A DNA stretch of 64,000 nucleotides from Corynebacterium parakroppenstedtii (GCF_019754935.1 NZ_JAGSOA010000003.1:372001-436000), one strand, 5' to 3'. Positions 37,238 to 47,061 are shown, counted from the stretch's first letter. A program made the numbers and translations. The notes: a model not told the origin generated them from the sequence alone.

Positions 37238-39022
37238 CTATTTGGACTCCCGCAGCTGTGCGCCAATGACGTGTGGCGTGGTGAGCCCGATGTCTCCTCG
37301 GAGTTGTCGCAGGTTGTATTCTGCCTCGAATTCGCTGGTGATGGGCTTGTATTTCCCTTCTGGTTCTTGTTTTTGGGATTTAGAGGAGTTGCCGTAGCCA
37401 CCCATGGGAGCGATTCCCATCCTGCCCATCGCTGGGCGTGAACCGTCACCTCCGGTGGATGACGGTGTTGCGGCGCCACGGCCATAATGTGGTGCCGTGT
37501 TTTTGTTGTCCCCTGGGGTTGAGCCTGGGTAATGCGGGTTGACCCCTGTCCGGGGCATGGGCGTATCTGGTCCGGGATGGATGATGACGCTCCTGTTTCG
37601 CGGAATTTCGCCGGGTTTGTTGAGCTGTCCTGGCCCATGAACTCCGTTGCGCGGATAGCTACCGTTGCCGTGTGGGATGTGCCCGGTGTTCATCAGGTTG
37701 CGGTTAGGGGTGCCGAGTCTGGTATTCGGTGTGTTAGAACGCAGGTTGCGGCCTGGTGTTTGGGTTGTGCGAGGAGTGTAGCCAGGTGATGAAGTATTCC
37801 CAGGTGATCGGGGAAATGAGTTACCGCTGACACCACCGGGAGTAACGGGAGCGTTGTTTCCGTTAATCGGGGTTGGTGCGGTGCCGCGAGGTGTGTTCCC
37901 CGCGTTGGACGCCAGGTTGGGTGACGTTTGTGCGGGTGGCGCGATGGGTACTGCTGGTGCGGGATGGTTAGTAGTTGCGCTGACGTTATCCGCCCTGATC
38001 ATTGCTGGATGGGTTGGATTTAGTGGTGCGTTGTTCATAACCGGCGCTCCTCCAACTGCCCCAATTGTCGCCATAGCAGGGTTGACCGTGGTGGATACGG
38101 AGCTAGGGCTGTTAATGGGAGAGGGCGACTGCGTGGTGAGATGTCCTCCACCCTGCCCGACGTTGGGTCGTTCGGTGAGGTTGCGTAGTGGTGGCACCGC
38201 CGCGGTGAGCATGGCTTGATAAGGGCCGGTCATGAATTCACGGGTGGCTGCCCGTGCTGCTTCCCCGGCTGCCTGTACTCCGGCGGGGTTGGTGGCTGCG
38301 GCGACCGCTGCGGTGTGCTCGGCTTCGATGGCCGCGATCTGGGCGCGAGCGGCCTGCCGAATATGAGGCAGTTGGGAAACGGAAGCGTGCATGGCGGTGG
38401 CGTTATCGGCGAAAATTTGGGCCGTGGCCATCACTTGGGTGCAACATGAGGCGGCGGCATCAATCGCCTCTCCTGTGTTTTCTTCCAGTTGGGTACGGGC
38501 CCGCACCAGGGCGTCGACGGTATCGTTCAAAGAACTGGACAGGTTGTGCCAGTACTCGGCGAGGGCATAAATCTCACTATCGTCACCTGCGTCGAGCATC
38601 GCGAGGACTGCAGAGGGATCATCGCCGTCCCCTGGTATTGGCTCCGAAAAGTCAAAGGGGCTAAATGCTCCATCCGGACGAGTCGGGAAGGTGAACTCTG
38701 TGTCCTGTATCGACTTAAGTCCGCAGAGTATGGCCGCTGAGGCATCGTCTTGGCCAACAAACGCACCCCGCATTTCCTTCGTGCCTTCAGCTAACCAGTG
38801 AATCAGACGACGGAGTTCACGCAGCGTCTGTACTGCGCTTCCTATTTCTCCGGAAATAACTTTAGTATGTTGCTCACTTAGGTTCCTCAATCCCGGTTCC
38901 TCTGTGAATGAACTTTCTAAACCTCGGTATAATGAGAGGAAACTCTTTCCCCTAAGGAAAACACCGTCGTTTAGGATTGAAATTACTCTATCCAGAGAAC
39001 AAGGATCTACAGATAATTCCAT
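37238..39022 (-). CDS. PPE/WXG-like helical protein with disordered Pro/Asn-rich tail
   Basis: 594 residues, no signal peptide. Residues 1-100 and about 150-290 are two long alpha-helical regions (HWLAEGTKEMRG; EYWHNLSSSLNDTV; many Ala/Glu/Gln heptads). Then comes a 230-residue Pro/Asn/Thr/Gly-rich region with repeats of NTPNxRLGTPNRN type. A conserved-looking end (GRMGIAPMGGYG ... KPITSEFEAEYNLRQLRG ... HVIGAQLRE) resembles the C termini of mycobacterial and corynebacterial type VII secretion-related PPE-like proteins. I infer a T7SS substrate or surface partner; the family is not certain. The start ATG is one base after the stop of the upstream lipoprotein gene, so they form one unit. Confidence 0.6.
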   Translation of the reverse strand: MELSVDPCSLDRVISILNDGVFLRGKSFLSLYRGLESSFTEEPGLRNLSEQHTKVISGEIGSAVQTLRELRRLIHWLAEGTKEMRGAFVGQDDASAAILCGLKSIQDTEFTFPTRPDGAFSPFDFSEPIPGDGDDPSAVLAMLDAGDDSEIYALAEYWHNLSSSLNDTVDALVRARTQLEENTGEAIDAAASCCTQVMATAQIFADNATAMHASVSQLPHIRQAARAQIAAIEAEHTAAVAAATNPAGVQAAGEAARAATREFMTGPYQAMLTAAVPPLRNLTERPNVGQGGGHLTTQSPSPINSPSSVSTTVNPAMATIGAVGGAPVMNNAPLNPTHPAMIRADNVSATTNHPAPAVPIAPPAQTSPNLASNAGNTPRGTAPTPINGNNAPVTPGGVSGNSFPRSPGNTSSPGYTPRTTQTPGRNLRSNTPNTRLGTPNRNLMNTGHIPHGNGSYPRNGVHGPGQLNKPGEIPRNRSVIIHPGPDTPMPRTGVNPHYPGSTPGDNKNTAPHYGRGAATPSSTGGDGSRPAMGRMGIAPMGGYGNSSKSQKQEPEGKYKPITSEFEAEYNLRQLRGDIGLTTPHVIGAQLRESK

Positions 39023-39023
39023 T

Positions 39024-39830
39024 CTACAATAACCTTTCTAATTCGCTTCTTGCATCGTCACATAATTCTTTAAAATCCCTAGGATCAAACTCAGCTAAAT
39101 CGGTAACCCCCACTCTTCCAAGTGGAGTTTCTAAATAAGAAACACAGGCTTTAACACCAAACATTTCATTGATCTGGTCATATTTATACGGTGAGTACTC
39201 TCTAAATATGCGGCCAGCGAGATTATTTTTAGGCAGTGAGTCTGTACCGGCGGCAATTAATCTTTCTTGCCCTCTATCCATAATCACAAGTCCACAATTC
39301 TTTAACTTTCGAAATTTTATATAATCCGAGCCTACCGATCGATACCCCAAACCTTCCCAGTATCCTGGCGGGGCATCCTCGCAAAGGTCGGCATTCTCAA
39401 ACCGCGGATCTGAGTAGTCATAGGAGCCATCAGGGTTCTTTTTTGCTTTAACCGGGTACTTAGCCAATACCTCCGGGCGCTCCCACAAAGGACGATCCTT
39501 GTGTTCCCCCTTACCCGACCTATTTTCTTCAGGAACGGGCCTTGTAGAACCGATCGCCTTCCGTTCTGAGAACAATTCTTCTGCCGGGTTGGTGTGAGAA
39601 GTGGCGGGTTCCGACGATCCAAACCTATCTATATCTTCACTGTTAGCTTCTATATCTTCACTGTTAGCTGCCGCAGGTTCCATATCCCCGAAACCAGAAC
39701 CATCGGACTGGGAACATCCCGCCAACAATGCTGCAGCAGCAATCGACACTACGCTTAGAGAGATTCCGACAATACGCGGACGTCCAATATTCCGTTTTAT
39801 ATCACTTCTGTTGCAATAGTGATCCCCCAC
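39024..39830 (-). CDS. Lipoprotein, DUF3558-like
   Basis: 267 residues from GTG 39830 (GGGGGA five bases upstream). Lipoprotein signal SIAAAALLAGC, then a Ser/Glu-rich spacer with a repeated NSEDIEANSEDI, and a C-terminal domain of about 150 residues (DPRFENADLCEDAPPGYWEGLGY ... CGLVIMD ... CVSYLETPLGRVGVTD) with paired cysteines, similar to the DUF3558 lipoproteins of actinobacteria. It precedes the PPE/WXG-like gene by one base. Base composition is clearly AT-richer than the flanking genes, a hint of acquisition. Confidence 0.65.
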   Translation of the reverse strand: MGDHYCNRSDIKRNIGRPRIVGISLSVVSIAAAALLAGCSQSDGSGFGDMEPAAANSEDIEANSEDIDRFGSSEPATSHTNPAEELFSERKAIGSTRPVPEENRSGKGEHKDRPLWERPEVLAKYPVKAKKNPDGSYDYSDPRFENADLCEDAPPGYWEGLGYRSVGSDYIKFRKLKNCGLVIMDRGQERLIAAGTDSLPKNNLAGRIFREYSPYKYDQINEMFGVKACVSYLETPLGRVGVTDLAEFDPRDFKELCDDARSELERLL

Positions 39831-40203
39831 GACAATCCCCCCAACATGATTTTTATAAATTTCGCCCACTCCGAATATCAGAACAATCTGAAGCCTCTCT
39901 ACCCCAACAGTCAGCACGGCAACTAAACGGAATGGTTGAAAACTTTTAAATAAACAAGTTCCAACAAATACGGAAACTTGCGAAAACCCCTATTTTCCGG
40001 CGTTGACGTTACCAGACGCATAACGGCACGTCTACGGCTTTTAGAAATTATTGTCGCAATGTTCTCGCGTCGGTTTAGACGACGGAGCTAGTCATCGGTT
40101 CCCACGAATATGCAATTCCCACTGTGTAGCCGTTCCCCCACTACAACCAGCCACAACACACCGTGGCGAGCCAACACCGTCCAGGCATAACGGCAGAAAT
40201 AAA
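39831..40203. other. Intergenic region before the lipoprotein and SRP RNA
   Basis: 373 bases, AT-rich at the left and with no coding frame I can support. A run of T/A (TTTTAAATAAAC near 39945) may be the promoter of the lipoprotein gene. The longer frame at 40051-40650 covers ffs and the tRNA and is not real. Confidence 0.5.
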
Positions 40204-40300
40204 AAGGGGACCCCACGCACCCGTCAGAGCTCGCTGACCCTTGCTGCGTTCCCGCCCTGGGGGAGTTCACAAGATGGACGCCGCGCGGAATCCGGCCCCC
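40204..40300 (-). ncRNA. ffs: Signal recognition particle RNA (small bacterial type)
   Basis: On the minus strand the conserved SRP core reads AGGGCGGGAACGCAGCAAGG, with the GGAA tetraloop and the asymmetric loop recognised by Ffh. GGGG at the 5' end pairs with CCCC at the 3' end, which is followed by a T run (40201-40205), a terminator. Length about 95 nt. TAGTAT lies a few bases upstream of the 5' GGGGG. It scaffolds co-translational membrane targeting. The boundaries are approximate. Confidence 0.88.
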
Positions 40301-40484
40301 ATACTAACCCACAGAGGCGCATATTCCCACCCACCAGAGCAATCCCCCCCCGCTGGGAAAACAGCGCACTACATGGACCCAATATCCCCATTATCGACGC
40401 CCTACAAGGCCTGTTTTTGTCGATGCCCATGACATCCGGTAGGCTTGCCCACCGGAACGCGGACTTCAGGTGCGTTCCACGCTT

Positions 40485-40573
40485 GGAGGATTCGACTAGC
40501 GGCCTATGTCACACGCCTGGAACGCGTGCGGGTAGCAATACCCTCGTGGGTTCAAATCCCACATCCTCCGCCA
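40485..40573 (+). tRNA. tRNA-Ser (GGA)
   Basis: Acceptor arms GGAGGAT and ATCCTCC close the molecule; the anticodon loop CTGGAAC sits on CACGC/GCGTG; a long variable arm follows, as in serine tRNAs; the T arm is GTGGGTTCAAATCCCAC. CCA is encoded. A GGAACGC...GCGTTCC inverted repeat lies just upstream. Confidence 0.95.
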
Positions 40574-40576
40574 CAG

Positions 40577-40614
40577 AACCTAGCCATCCAGTAACCACAG
40601 GGTGGCTAGGTTTT
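40577..40614 (+). terminator. Rho-independent terminator after tRNA-Ser
   Basis: AACCTAGCCA (40577-40586) pairs with TGGCTAGGTT (40603-40612), followed by TTTT. The T run is short but the stem is perfect. Confidence 0.8.
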
Positions 40615-40778
40615 CGCATACACAGGGTTTCCGCCGGGTTATACGACTAGAAAGAACACGGGCGCAAGAAACAGCCCCGACGAAACCTAACGCTCATGTC
40701 AGAGGGCTACACAGCCCCACAACGAGGGGCACATAACACGCAATCGGGAACATTAACGCGGGCCAGAGCACATAACGA

Positions 40779-41396
40779 ATGAAAGCGCCGCACATGCGAC
40801 GCCACCATTTACTTCCCTCACATCACTACTCACGAAGGGCCCGAAAAATGCTCCCCAACGCCTCATCATCTGCCTCCTCTTCATCGATCACCACACCGAG
40901 CACCGGCAAAAACTCCCACGTCATTCGTCGGAAAGTCATGGCTGTAGCAACCGCGGTGGCAGTCATCGGCACGCTGGCTGCCTGCGGAAATGATGACGCA
41001 AATTCCGAGCCCAGCACGATCACCAAGACCAAGACGACCGACCAGACCACGACGAAGACAGCCACCACAACCACTCGCACGACCACGCCCACGTACGACG
41101 ACGAAACGACGACCGAGGAATACACGCCTCGGCAGACCTACACCACACAACAAGCACCAGCGCAAACGCAGAACACGGGCAATTACGACGACAGCTACGA
41201 CGATGAAGACGCGGAGGAGGACGTCCCGAACGCTGGTGTGAATGGCCCCAAGTTGGAGTGGAGGACTCTCGGCCCATTCGGCTCCGGTATGGGGTGCGAA
41301 CAAAACCGCGACCATCAGCCAATCCAAACAACCGCGTGCTACCGCGGAGAGGACGGCAACTTCTACTACCAAGCCGTGGTTCAGGCGCCCCGATAA
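40779..41396 (+). CDS. Lipoprotein with Thr-rich stalk
   Basis: 205 residues; the lipobox is VIGTLAAC (Cys near residue 68). The true start may be later (ATG 40848 or 40938), because a 50-residue Ser-rich lead before a lipoprotein signal is unusual. After the Cys comes a Thr/Lys/Arg stalk (about 75-120), an Asp/Glu patch and a short C-terminal Cys-pair module (GMGCEQNRDHQPIQTTACYRG). No family recognised. Unrelated in strand or function to aspT, which follows 71 bases later. Confidence 0.65.
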   Translation: MKAPHMRRHHLLPSHHYSRRARKMLPNASSSASSSSITTPSTGKNSHVIRRKVMAVATAVAVIGTLAACGNDDANSEPSTITKTKTTDQTTTKTATTTTRTTTPTYDDETTTEEYTPRQTYTTQQAPAQTQNTGNYDDSYDDEDAEEDVPNAGVNGPKLEWRTLGPFGSGMGCEQNRDHQPIQTTACYRGEDGNFYYQAVVQAPR

Positions 41397-41467
41397 AAAA
41401 TCCTCTTCCCATGTCCGCACCACCCTGTACGATGAAAGTGAATCGCATGGTCTCAAGGAAGGTTCAC

Positions 41468-42751
41468 ATGTCACCGCAGGTCACACCGTCGAAAATCAAC
41501 GTCGAAGCCCTCACCAGCTCCAAAGCCGACATCGAGAAGGCATACAACGAACTCAAGGCCAAGAACCTCGCGCTGGACCTGACCCGCGGCAAGCCTTCCG
41601 CTGAACAATTGGACTTTGGTGATGAACTGCTCGGCCTTCCCGGCGCGGGCAACTACACCGCCGACGACGGCACCGATTGCCGCAACTATGGTGGCCTGCG
41701 CGGCATCGTCGATATTCGGGAAATCTACGCTGACCTGCTGGGAATCCCCGTCGACAACATCATCGCGGGGGACGCATCCAGCCTGAACATCATGCACGAT
41801 CTGATCGTGTGGGCGTACATCTTTGGCACTCAGGATTCCCCGCGGCCGTGGAAAGACGAAGACACCGTTAAGTGGATCTGCCCGGTCCCGGGGTATGACC
41901 GTCACTTCTCCATCACCGAGCACCTCGGATTCGAGATGATCAATGTCCCGATGACGGATGAGGGACCCGACCTCGACGCCATCGCCGAACTTCTCAAAGA
42001 CCCGCAGGTCAAAGGCATGTGGACTGTGCCCGTATTCGGCAATCCGACGGGCATTAGCTACTCGCGGGAAACGTGTGAAAAGCTTGCGGCGCTCGATGCG
42101 GCCGCACCCGATTTCCGTATCGTGTGGGACAACGCCTACGCCGTCCACACCCTCACCGACGACTTCCCCGAGCCCATCAACGTTCTGGAGCTCGCCGAGA
42201 AAGCCGGGCACCCGAACCGTTTCTGGTTCATGACGTCCACGTCCAAAATCACCTTCGCCGGGTCGGGCGTGAGCTTCTTCGCCTCGTCGGCAAGCAACCT
42301 GGACTGGTACGCCAGCCACGCTGGGATCCGCGGCATCGGGCCGAACAAGATCAACCAGCTGGCCCACGCGAAGTACTTCCACGATGCCGAGGGTGTCAAG
42401 GCCATCATGCGGAAACACGCCACGTCGCTCGCGCCGAAATTCGCCGCCGTCGACAAGGTGCTCCACGAGCGGCTCGACGACTACAACGTTGCCACGTGGA
42501 CAGAGCCAAAGGGTGGGTACTTCATCAGCCTCGACGTGCCCGACGGCACCGCGTCACGCGTCGTTGAGTTGGCCAAAGAAGCAGGTATTAAGCTCACCGA
42601 AGCTGGATCCAGCTTCCCGCTGCACAAGGACCCCGATAACCGCAACATTCGGCTCGCACCTTCGCTACCTCCCATCGCGCAGGTGGAAGAAGCCATGGAT
42701 GGAGTGGCTACCTGCGTCCTCCTCGCAGCCGCTGAAGCCGCCGAGAAGTAG
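41468..42751 (+). CDS. aspT: Aspartate aminotransferase (subgroup Ic)
   Basis: PLP enzyme interconverting aspartate/2-oxoglutarate and oxaloacetate/glutamate. 427 residues from ATG 41468 (AAGGAAGG upstream). VFGNPTGISYS, WDNAYAVHTL and the PLP lysine in STSKITFAGSG are present. The same gene precedes dnaX in C. glutamicum. The longer frame from 41258 runs through the preceding lipoprotein gene. Confidence 0.94.
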   Translation: MSPQVTPSKINVEALTSSKADIEKAYNELKAKNLALDLTRGKPSAEQLDFGDELLGLPGAGNYTADDGTDCRNYGGLRGIVDIREIYADLLGIPVDNIIAGDASSLNIMHDLIVWAYIFGTQDSPRPWKDEDTVKWICPVPGYDRHFSITEHLGFEMINVPMTDEGPDLDAIAELLKDPQVKGMWTVPVFGNPTGISYSRETCEKLAALDAAAPDFRIVWDNAYAVHTLTDDFPEPINVLELAEKAGHPNRFWFMTSTSKITFAGSGVSFFASSASNLDWYASHAGIRGIGPNKINQLAHAKYFHDAEGVKAIMRKHATSLAPKFAAVDKVLHERLDDYNVATWTEPKGGYFISLDVPDGTASRVVELAKEAGIKLTEAGSSFPLHKDPDNRNIRLAPSLPPIAQVEEAMDGVATCVLLAAAEAAEK

Positions 42752-42794
42752 CCGACCCAGACCCCGACAACAGAGGTGAGCGCCCACCACGCCC

Positions 42795-43496
42795 ATGAAC
42801 CTATTGGAAACACAGACCTGGTTGGAATCCATCCTGCCTGGCGAAACGCACTGGACCAGCATCAAAGCCAGTCCCGATAGTCCGCCGTTCACCGTGACCT
42901 CCCTCCTCATTAACGATGACGGAACGGCCGAATCCGTCGACCCCGCGAACGGTAATGAGGAGCAGCCGCGCGGCCGGCACGCCAAAGTGACCGATGACCT
43001 GCGACAAATCCTCTCGTGTACGGCAGACGCGGCGCGATACTCCACCGGGCTGACCAGCCCAGACGGGATGGACGTGCGCGCCGAGCTGCTTGCCGTTGGC
43101 CTGGCCAGACCGGGCGAAATGGGGCAACTGGTCGCCGCAGCGGCCACCATGCTCAGCGAAGAGGGATCCGGGCGACTGGCCCAACCAGGAACATTCCTGC
43201 CAGGGCTGGGGGCCATGGTCAACCCCGCGTTCACCACGAAACACGGGCTGCTGGTTGTCCCCTACATTTGGCCCAAAGGGGTGCCGACCGTGACGGAGCA
43301 TCCCGACCTCACCACCGCCGACGGGCAACCGGTTAATCCCACGCATCCGGGTCGTATGACGTTGATCGCCCAGATCATCATGCTCACCGAACAGGAATTC
43401 CTCCACGGCATGACCCACGGGATCGACTCACTCCAGACTCGGCTGGCCGAAGGAGGGGCAGACCTCCGCGACCTTCGTCGCGCGAGCGTCATATAA
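42795..43496 (+). CDS. Conserved protein between aspT and dnaX, possibly SUFU-like
   Basis: 233 residues, no signal or membrane segment. The C-terminal half (LLVVPYIWPKGVP ... LIAQIIMLTEQEFLHGMTHG ... LRDLRR) is reminiscent of Suppressor-of-fused-like domains, a weak call. It lies on the same strand between aspT and dnaX, where corynebacteria usually have a protein of unknown role. Confidence 0.6.
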   Translation: MNLLETQTWLESILPGETHWTSIKASPDSPPFTVTSLLINDDGTAESVDPANGNEEQPRGRHAKVTDDLRQILSCTADAARYSTGLTSPDGMDVRAELLAVGLARPGEMGQLVAAAATMLSEEGSGRLAQPGTFLPGLGAMVNPAFTTKHGLLVVPYIWPKGVPTVTEHPDLTTADGQPVNPTHPGRMTLIAQIIMLTEQEFLHGMTHGIDSLQTRLAEGGADLRDLRRASVI

Positions 43497-43635
43497 CGCC
43501 CATCCACCCGGTAGCGCACGTCGGCACGACACGCTGTTTAGCCCCCTGAGCACACGAGCCGACCCGTAACCCCAGTTCAAAGGCGCAAAAAGCTCAACAC
43601 CACGGCGTGTCCTACCCGGGCGGTAGCATACACAC

Positions 43636-46605
43636 GTGGCTCTTTACAGGAAGTACCGTCCCGCAACATTCGCCGACGTCGTCGGCCAAGAACACGTCAC
43701 CGTGCCCCTTAGCCGAGCACTCGACGCCGGACGCATCAATCATGCGTACCTGTTCTCCGGACCCCGCGGCTGCGGTAAAACCTCCTCCGCCCGCATCCTC
43801 GCGCGCTCGCTCAACTGCGTGCACGGGCCCACATCGACCCCCTGCGGGGAATGCGAATCCTGCCGAGCACTTGCCCCCGGCGGCCCAGGCTCCCTCGACG
43901 TCACCGAACTCGACGCGGCCAGCCACCGCGGCGTCGAAGACATGCGAGACCTCCGCGACCGAGCCATCTACGCACCCGCCGAATCCCGGTACCGCGTGTT
44001 CATCATCGACGAAGCCCACATGATCACCAAAGAAGGCTTCAACGCGCTACTCAAAATCGTCGAAGAACCACCCGAACACCTCGTGTTCATCTTCGCGACC
44101 ACCGAACCCGAAAAAGTCCTGACCACCATCAAGTCCAGGACGCACCAATACCCGTTCCGCCTCCTCGCACCCAACGACATGCGGGGCCTTTTGGAACGAA
44201 TCTGCCACGAAGAAAAAGTCCAGGTCGAAGACTCCGTTTACCCGCTAGTCATCCGCGCCGGCGGCGGATCCCCCCGCGACTCGCTCTCCGTCCTCGACCA
44301 ACTCCTCGCCGGAGCCGACGACAACGGCATCACCTACGCCCACGCCGCAGGCGTCCTCGGGATCACAGACAGCGCACTTATCGATGCCGCGGTCGAATCC
44401 GTGGCCAACAACGATCCGGCCGGGCTTTTCACCACGATTAACAACGTCCTCGACGCCGGACATGACCCGCGACGGTTTGCCACCGACCTCGTCGACCGCT
44501 TCCGCGACCTGCTCGTCCTCCAGTCCATACCCGACGCATTCGACCAAGGACTCGTCGACGCACCCCTCGACCAGCGCGAAACCCTCACCGACGAAGCACA
44601 ATCCCTCGGGCCCGCCACGCTCACGCGATGCGCAGCCGTCGTCAGTGACGGACTGAACGAACTAAAAGGCGCCACCTCTCCGCGGCTGCTCCTCGAGATC
44701 ATGTGCGCGCGGATGGTCATGCCCGGCGCGGCCGACGGTATAGAAGCACTGTCACAACGCGTTGAAGCGTTAGAAAGTGGCCAACCGGCGGTCAGCCGTT
44801 CTGCCAGCGACAATGATCATCGTGTTGGGAGCACGAGTTCTTCTGCTGCTGAGGGTGGTGCTCGAGCTGCTGATAACGGTGCTGCTGATAGTGGTGCCCC
44901 AGGATCTGATGCGAACGCGACTCCACCCCGGGCCAAAGGTGGTGGGCGAATCATTTGGCCGCGCAAGAATAAGAAAACTGAGACTCCGACGCCACAGCCC
45001 TCGCCATCCTCGGAAACGAACCCCGAAACGCCACAGGAAGCTAAGGGCCCGGAGCGTCAAGACACAGGCGATGTGAAGTCCCAGGAGACCCAAAGCCCTT
45101 CAGCGGCAACACCTGAAAAACCTGCACCGCCGCAGGATGAGGCCGCAGCATCGTCGCAAAATGAAGCTGCACCATCACCAGAGTCTGTGGATCCGCGGAC
45201 GATGGATCGGGAAACTCTCTCTAAATACTTGCGTGAGCAGGCGTTACAACAAGAGAGAGAAACCCGCGCCCGTGAAGCCGAAGAGCGCATGCACAGGATC
45301 GAGGAGAAGGAAGGCCCCGCCGTCGTACTCCCCGAGAGCGAACGTTCCGCCGACGCGCAGAACACGCACGCCGACAGCGCACGTTCCGATGACACGCCCA
45401 CGGCAGATTCCACGGCCACTGCAGCTGCCAACGCTAGTGAAAATTCCGAGGCCAGTGCAGGTCCCGAGACTAACGGCCACGAGGATCAATCGACCGATAC
45501 CGAAACAAACCAGCATGACCAACACGCCGATGCTGGGGCGGAAACGGATCAGGCCGACCGCGACACCACAGACCACGAAACCGGCCTCACTGCCGATGAT
45601 CTCCGGCCACAATGGACACAGATCAAGCAGGCCGTCGGCAAGCGAAGCAAAGTCGCCCAGGTTATGGTCAGCGAAGCTGTCATTCTTGGGGTCTTCCGCA
45701 ACCACGTCGTCCTTGGCCACCACACCGGGGCGCTCGCGCAAAGGCTCAATGACCAGCACATCAACACGTCCATCGTGGACGCAATCACAGATGCCACCGG
45801 GCAAGAAGTCACTGTTGAGGCGGTCATTGGTACCGACGACGCGGCCCTCCAACGATGGAAGGACGCTCACCCAGACCACCCTCGCTCAGCGGTAGCAGAT
45901 AAATCCGCTGCTACCGCCACCACCGACACCGAAACCAGCGCCGACACTTCAACCAGCGCCGACGCCGACAGCGGGAACGGCTCCGCGCCTGGCGATTTCG
46001 CGGGAACCACGTCACCCGCATCACCGGCCTCGCCCACGTCTATCCTGTCCGATTCTGCTCGCACTGCATTAACAGCAGCGGCAGCATGGAAAAAAGCGCA
46101 GGAACAACAGCAGTCGAACGCCGACGAGACCGGCCAAGGGCAGCGCGATGGGCATGCCCACCCACGACACAACGCCACACCGCAATCACGGAACGGCCAG
46201 TCACGCCCAACGCACACGCCACCCGCGGGACGGCGAGCAGACCCACCGCAAGAATTCAGTGACGGATCGCCGCTGCCTCCCGAACCCGACGACCCCGATG
46301 ACTACGGCCCACCACCCGACGACTATTACCCTGCGCCGGGCAATACGTCCGCTGGCACCAACGCCGACGCCACCGAAACCAGCGGTGGTCCCGGCAACGC
46401 CAGCAGCAACACCGACAAAGGTGGTTCCAACGCGGGCGGACCGACTGCCGAAGCACCATCGTCGGCAAGCACCGAATACACGCAAGAAGAAGCCGAAGAA
46501 GAAATGGTCAACGCCACGCGCGACGACCCCAACTACGACCATCGCTCGGCTAAAGACATAGCCATGGAGCTCCTCATCAAGGAACTCGGTGCGCAACCGC
46601 TCTAG
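43636..46605 (+). CDS. dnaX: DNA polymerase III subunit gamma/tau
   Basis: Clamp-loader ATPase. 989 residues from GTG 43636. P-loop SGPRGCGKTS (41-50), zinc cluster Cys61/Cys70/Cys73/Cys76 (CVHGPTSTPCGECESC), IIDEAHMIT, and sensor residues in GGGSPRDSLSVLDQL. The clamp-loader part ends at about residue 375. Two very long acidic Ala/Asp/Glu/Thr linkers (about 385-655 and 750-955) surround a tau-type middle domain (residues about 660-745, LRPQWTQIKQAVGKRSKVAQ). E. coli tau has 643 residues. Third codon positions are strongly G/C. The next gene is ybaB. Confidence 0.95.
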   Translation: MALYRKYRPATFADVVGQEHVTVPLSRALDAGRINHAYLFSGPRGCGKTSSARILARSLNCVHGPTSTPCGECESCRALAPGGPGSLDVTELDAASHRGVEDMRDLRDRAIYAPAESRYRVFIIDEAHMITKEGFNALLKIVEEPPEHLVFIFATTEPEKVLTTIKSRTHQYPFRLLAPNDMRGLLERICHEEKVQVEDSVYPLVIRAGGGSPRDSLSVLDQLLAGADDNGITYAHAAGVLGITDSALIDAAVESVANNDPAGLFTTINNVLDAGHDPRRFATDLVDRFRDLLVLQSIPDAFDQGLVDAPLDQRETLTDEAQSLGPATLTRCAAVVSDGLNELKGATSPRLLLEIMCARMVMPGAADGIEALSQRVEALESGQPAVSRSASDNDHRVGSTSSSAAEGGARAADNGAADSGAPGSDANATPPRAKGGGRIIWPRKNKKTETPTPQPSPSSETNPETPQEAKGPERQDTGDVKSQETQSPSAATPEKPAPPQDEAAASSQNEAAPSPESVDPRTMDRETLSKYLREQALQQERETRAREAEERMHRIEEKEGPAVVLPESERSADAQNTHADSARSDDTPTADSTATAAANASENSEASAGPETNGHEDQSTDTETNQHDQHADAGAETDQADRDTTDHETGLTADDLRPQWTQIKQAVGKRSKVAQVMVSEAVILGVFRNHVVLGHHTGALAQRLNDQHINTSIVDAITDATGQEVTVEAVIGTDDAALQRWKDAHPDHPRSAVADKSAATATTDTETSADTSTSADADSGNGSAPGDFAGTTSPASPASPTSILSDSARTALTAAAAWKKAQEQQQSNADETGQGQRDGHAHPRHNATPQSRNGQSRPTHTPPAGRRADPPQEFSDGSPLPPEPDDPDDYGPPPDDYYPAPGNTSAGTNADATETSGGPGNASSNTDKGGSNAGGPTAEAPSSASTEYTQEEAEEEMVNATRDDPNYDHRSAKDIAMELLIKELGAQPL

Positions 46606-46758
46606 GCGTCGCACCGGGGAACCCATCACGCCAAAGGGAACCCCACCCCTCCGGGGCGTCATGGCCAGCCGCAACCACCCTTGTCGCACATATTCGTTAC
46701 ACTGAACCGCGACAATGACACACCAACACGACGATCATTAACGACAAAGGAGACAACA

Positions 46759-47061
46759 ATGGCAGAGCCCGACTTCAACGAAATCATGGCCCAAGCACAG
46801 CAAATGCAGGAAGAACTGCAACGCGTGCAAGGTGAAATCGCACAATCCGAAATCAGCGGCAGCGCAGGCAACGGCCTGGTCAAGGTCACCATGAAGGGTA
46901 CCGGCGAGGTCACCAACGTCACCATCGACAAGTCCGTCGTAGACCCCGATGACGTCGACACTCTCCAAGACCTCGTCCTCGGAGCGCTCCAGGACGCCAA
47001 CACCGCGTTGCAGTCGTACGCGCAGGAAAAGATGGGCCCGTTCTCCCAGGCACTCGGCTAA
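46759..47061 (+). CDS. YbaB/EbfC nucleoid-associated protein
   Basis: 100 residues from ATG 46759 with AAAGGAGAC upstream. N-terminal coiled coil (MAQAQQMQEELQRVQGEIAQ) and the core VTMKGTGEVTNVTIDKSVV. Forms DNA-binding dimers; sits between dnaX and recR as in most bacteria. Confidence 0.94.
   Translation: MAEPDFNEIMAQAQQMQEELQRVQGEIAQSEISGSAGNGLVKVTMKGTGEVTNVTIDKSVVDPDDVDTLQDLVLGALQDANTALQSYAQEKMGPFSQALG

Noticed and set aside
40051-40650. 199-codon plus-strand frame
   Set aside because: It overlaps the SRP RNA on the other strand and tRNA-Ser entirely; the frame is a by-product of these RNA genes.
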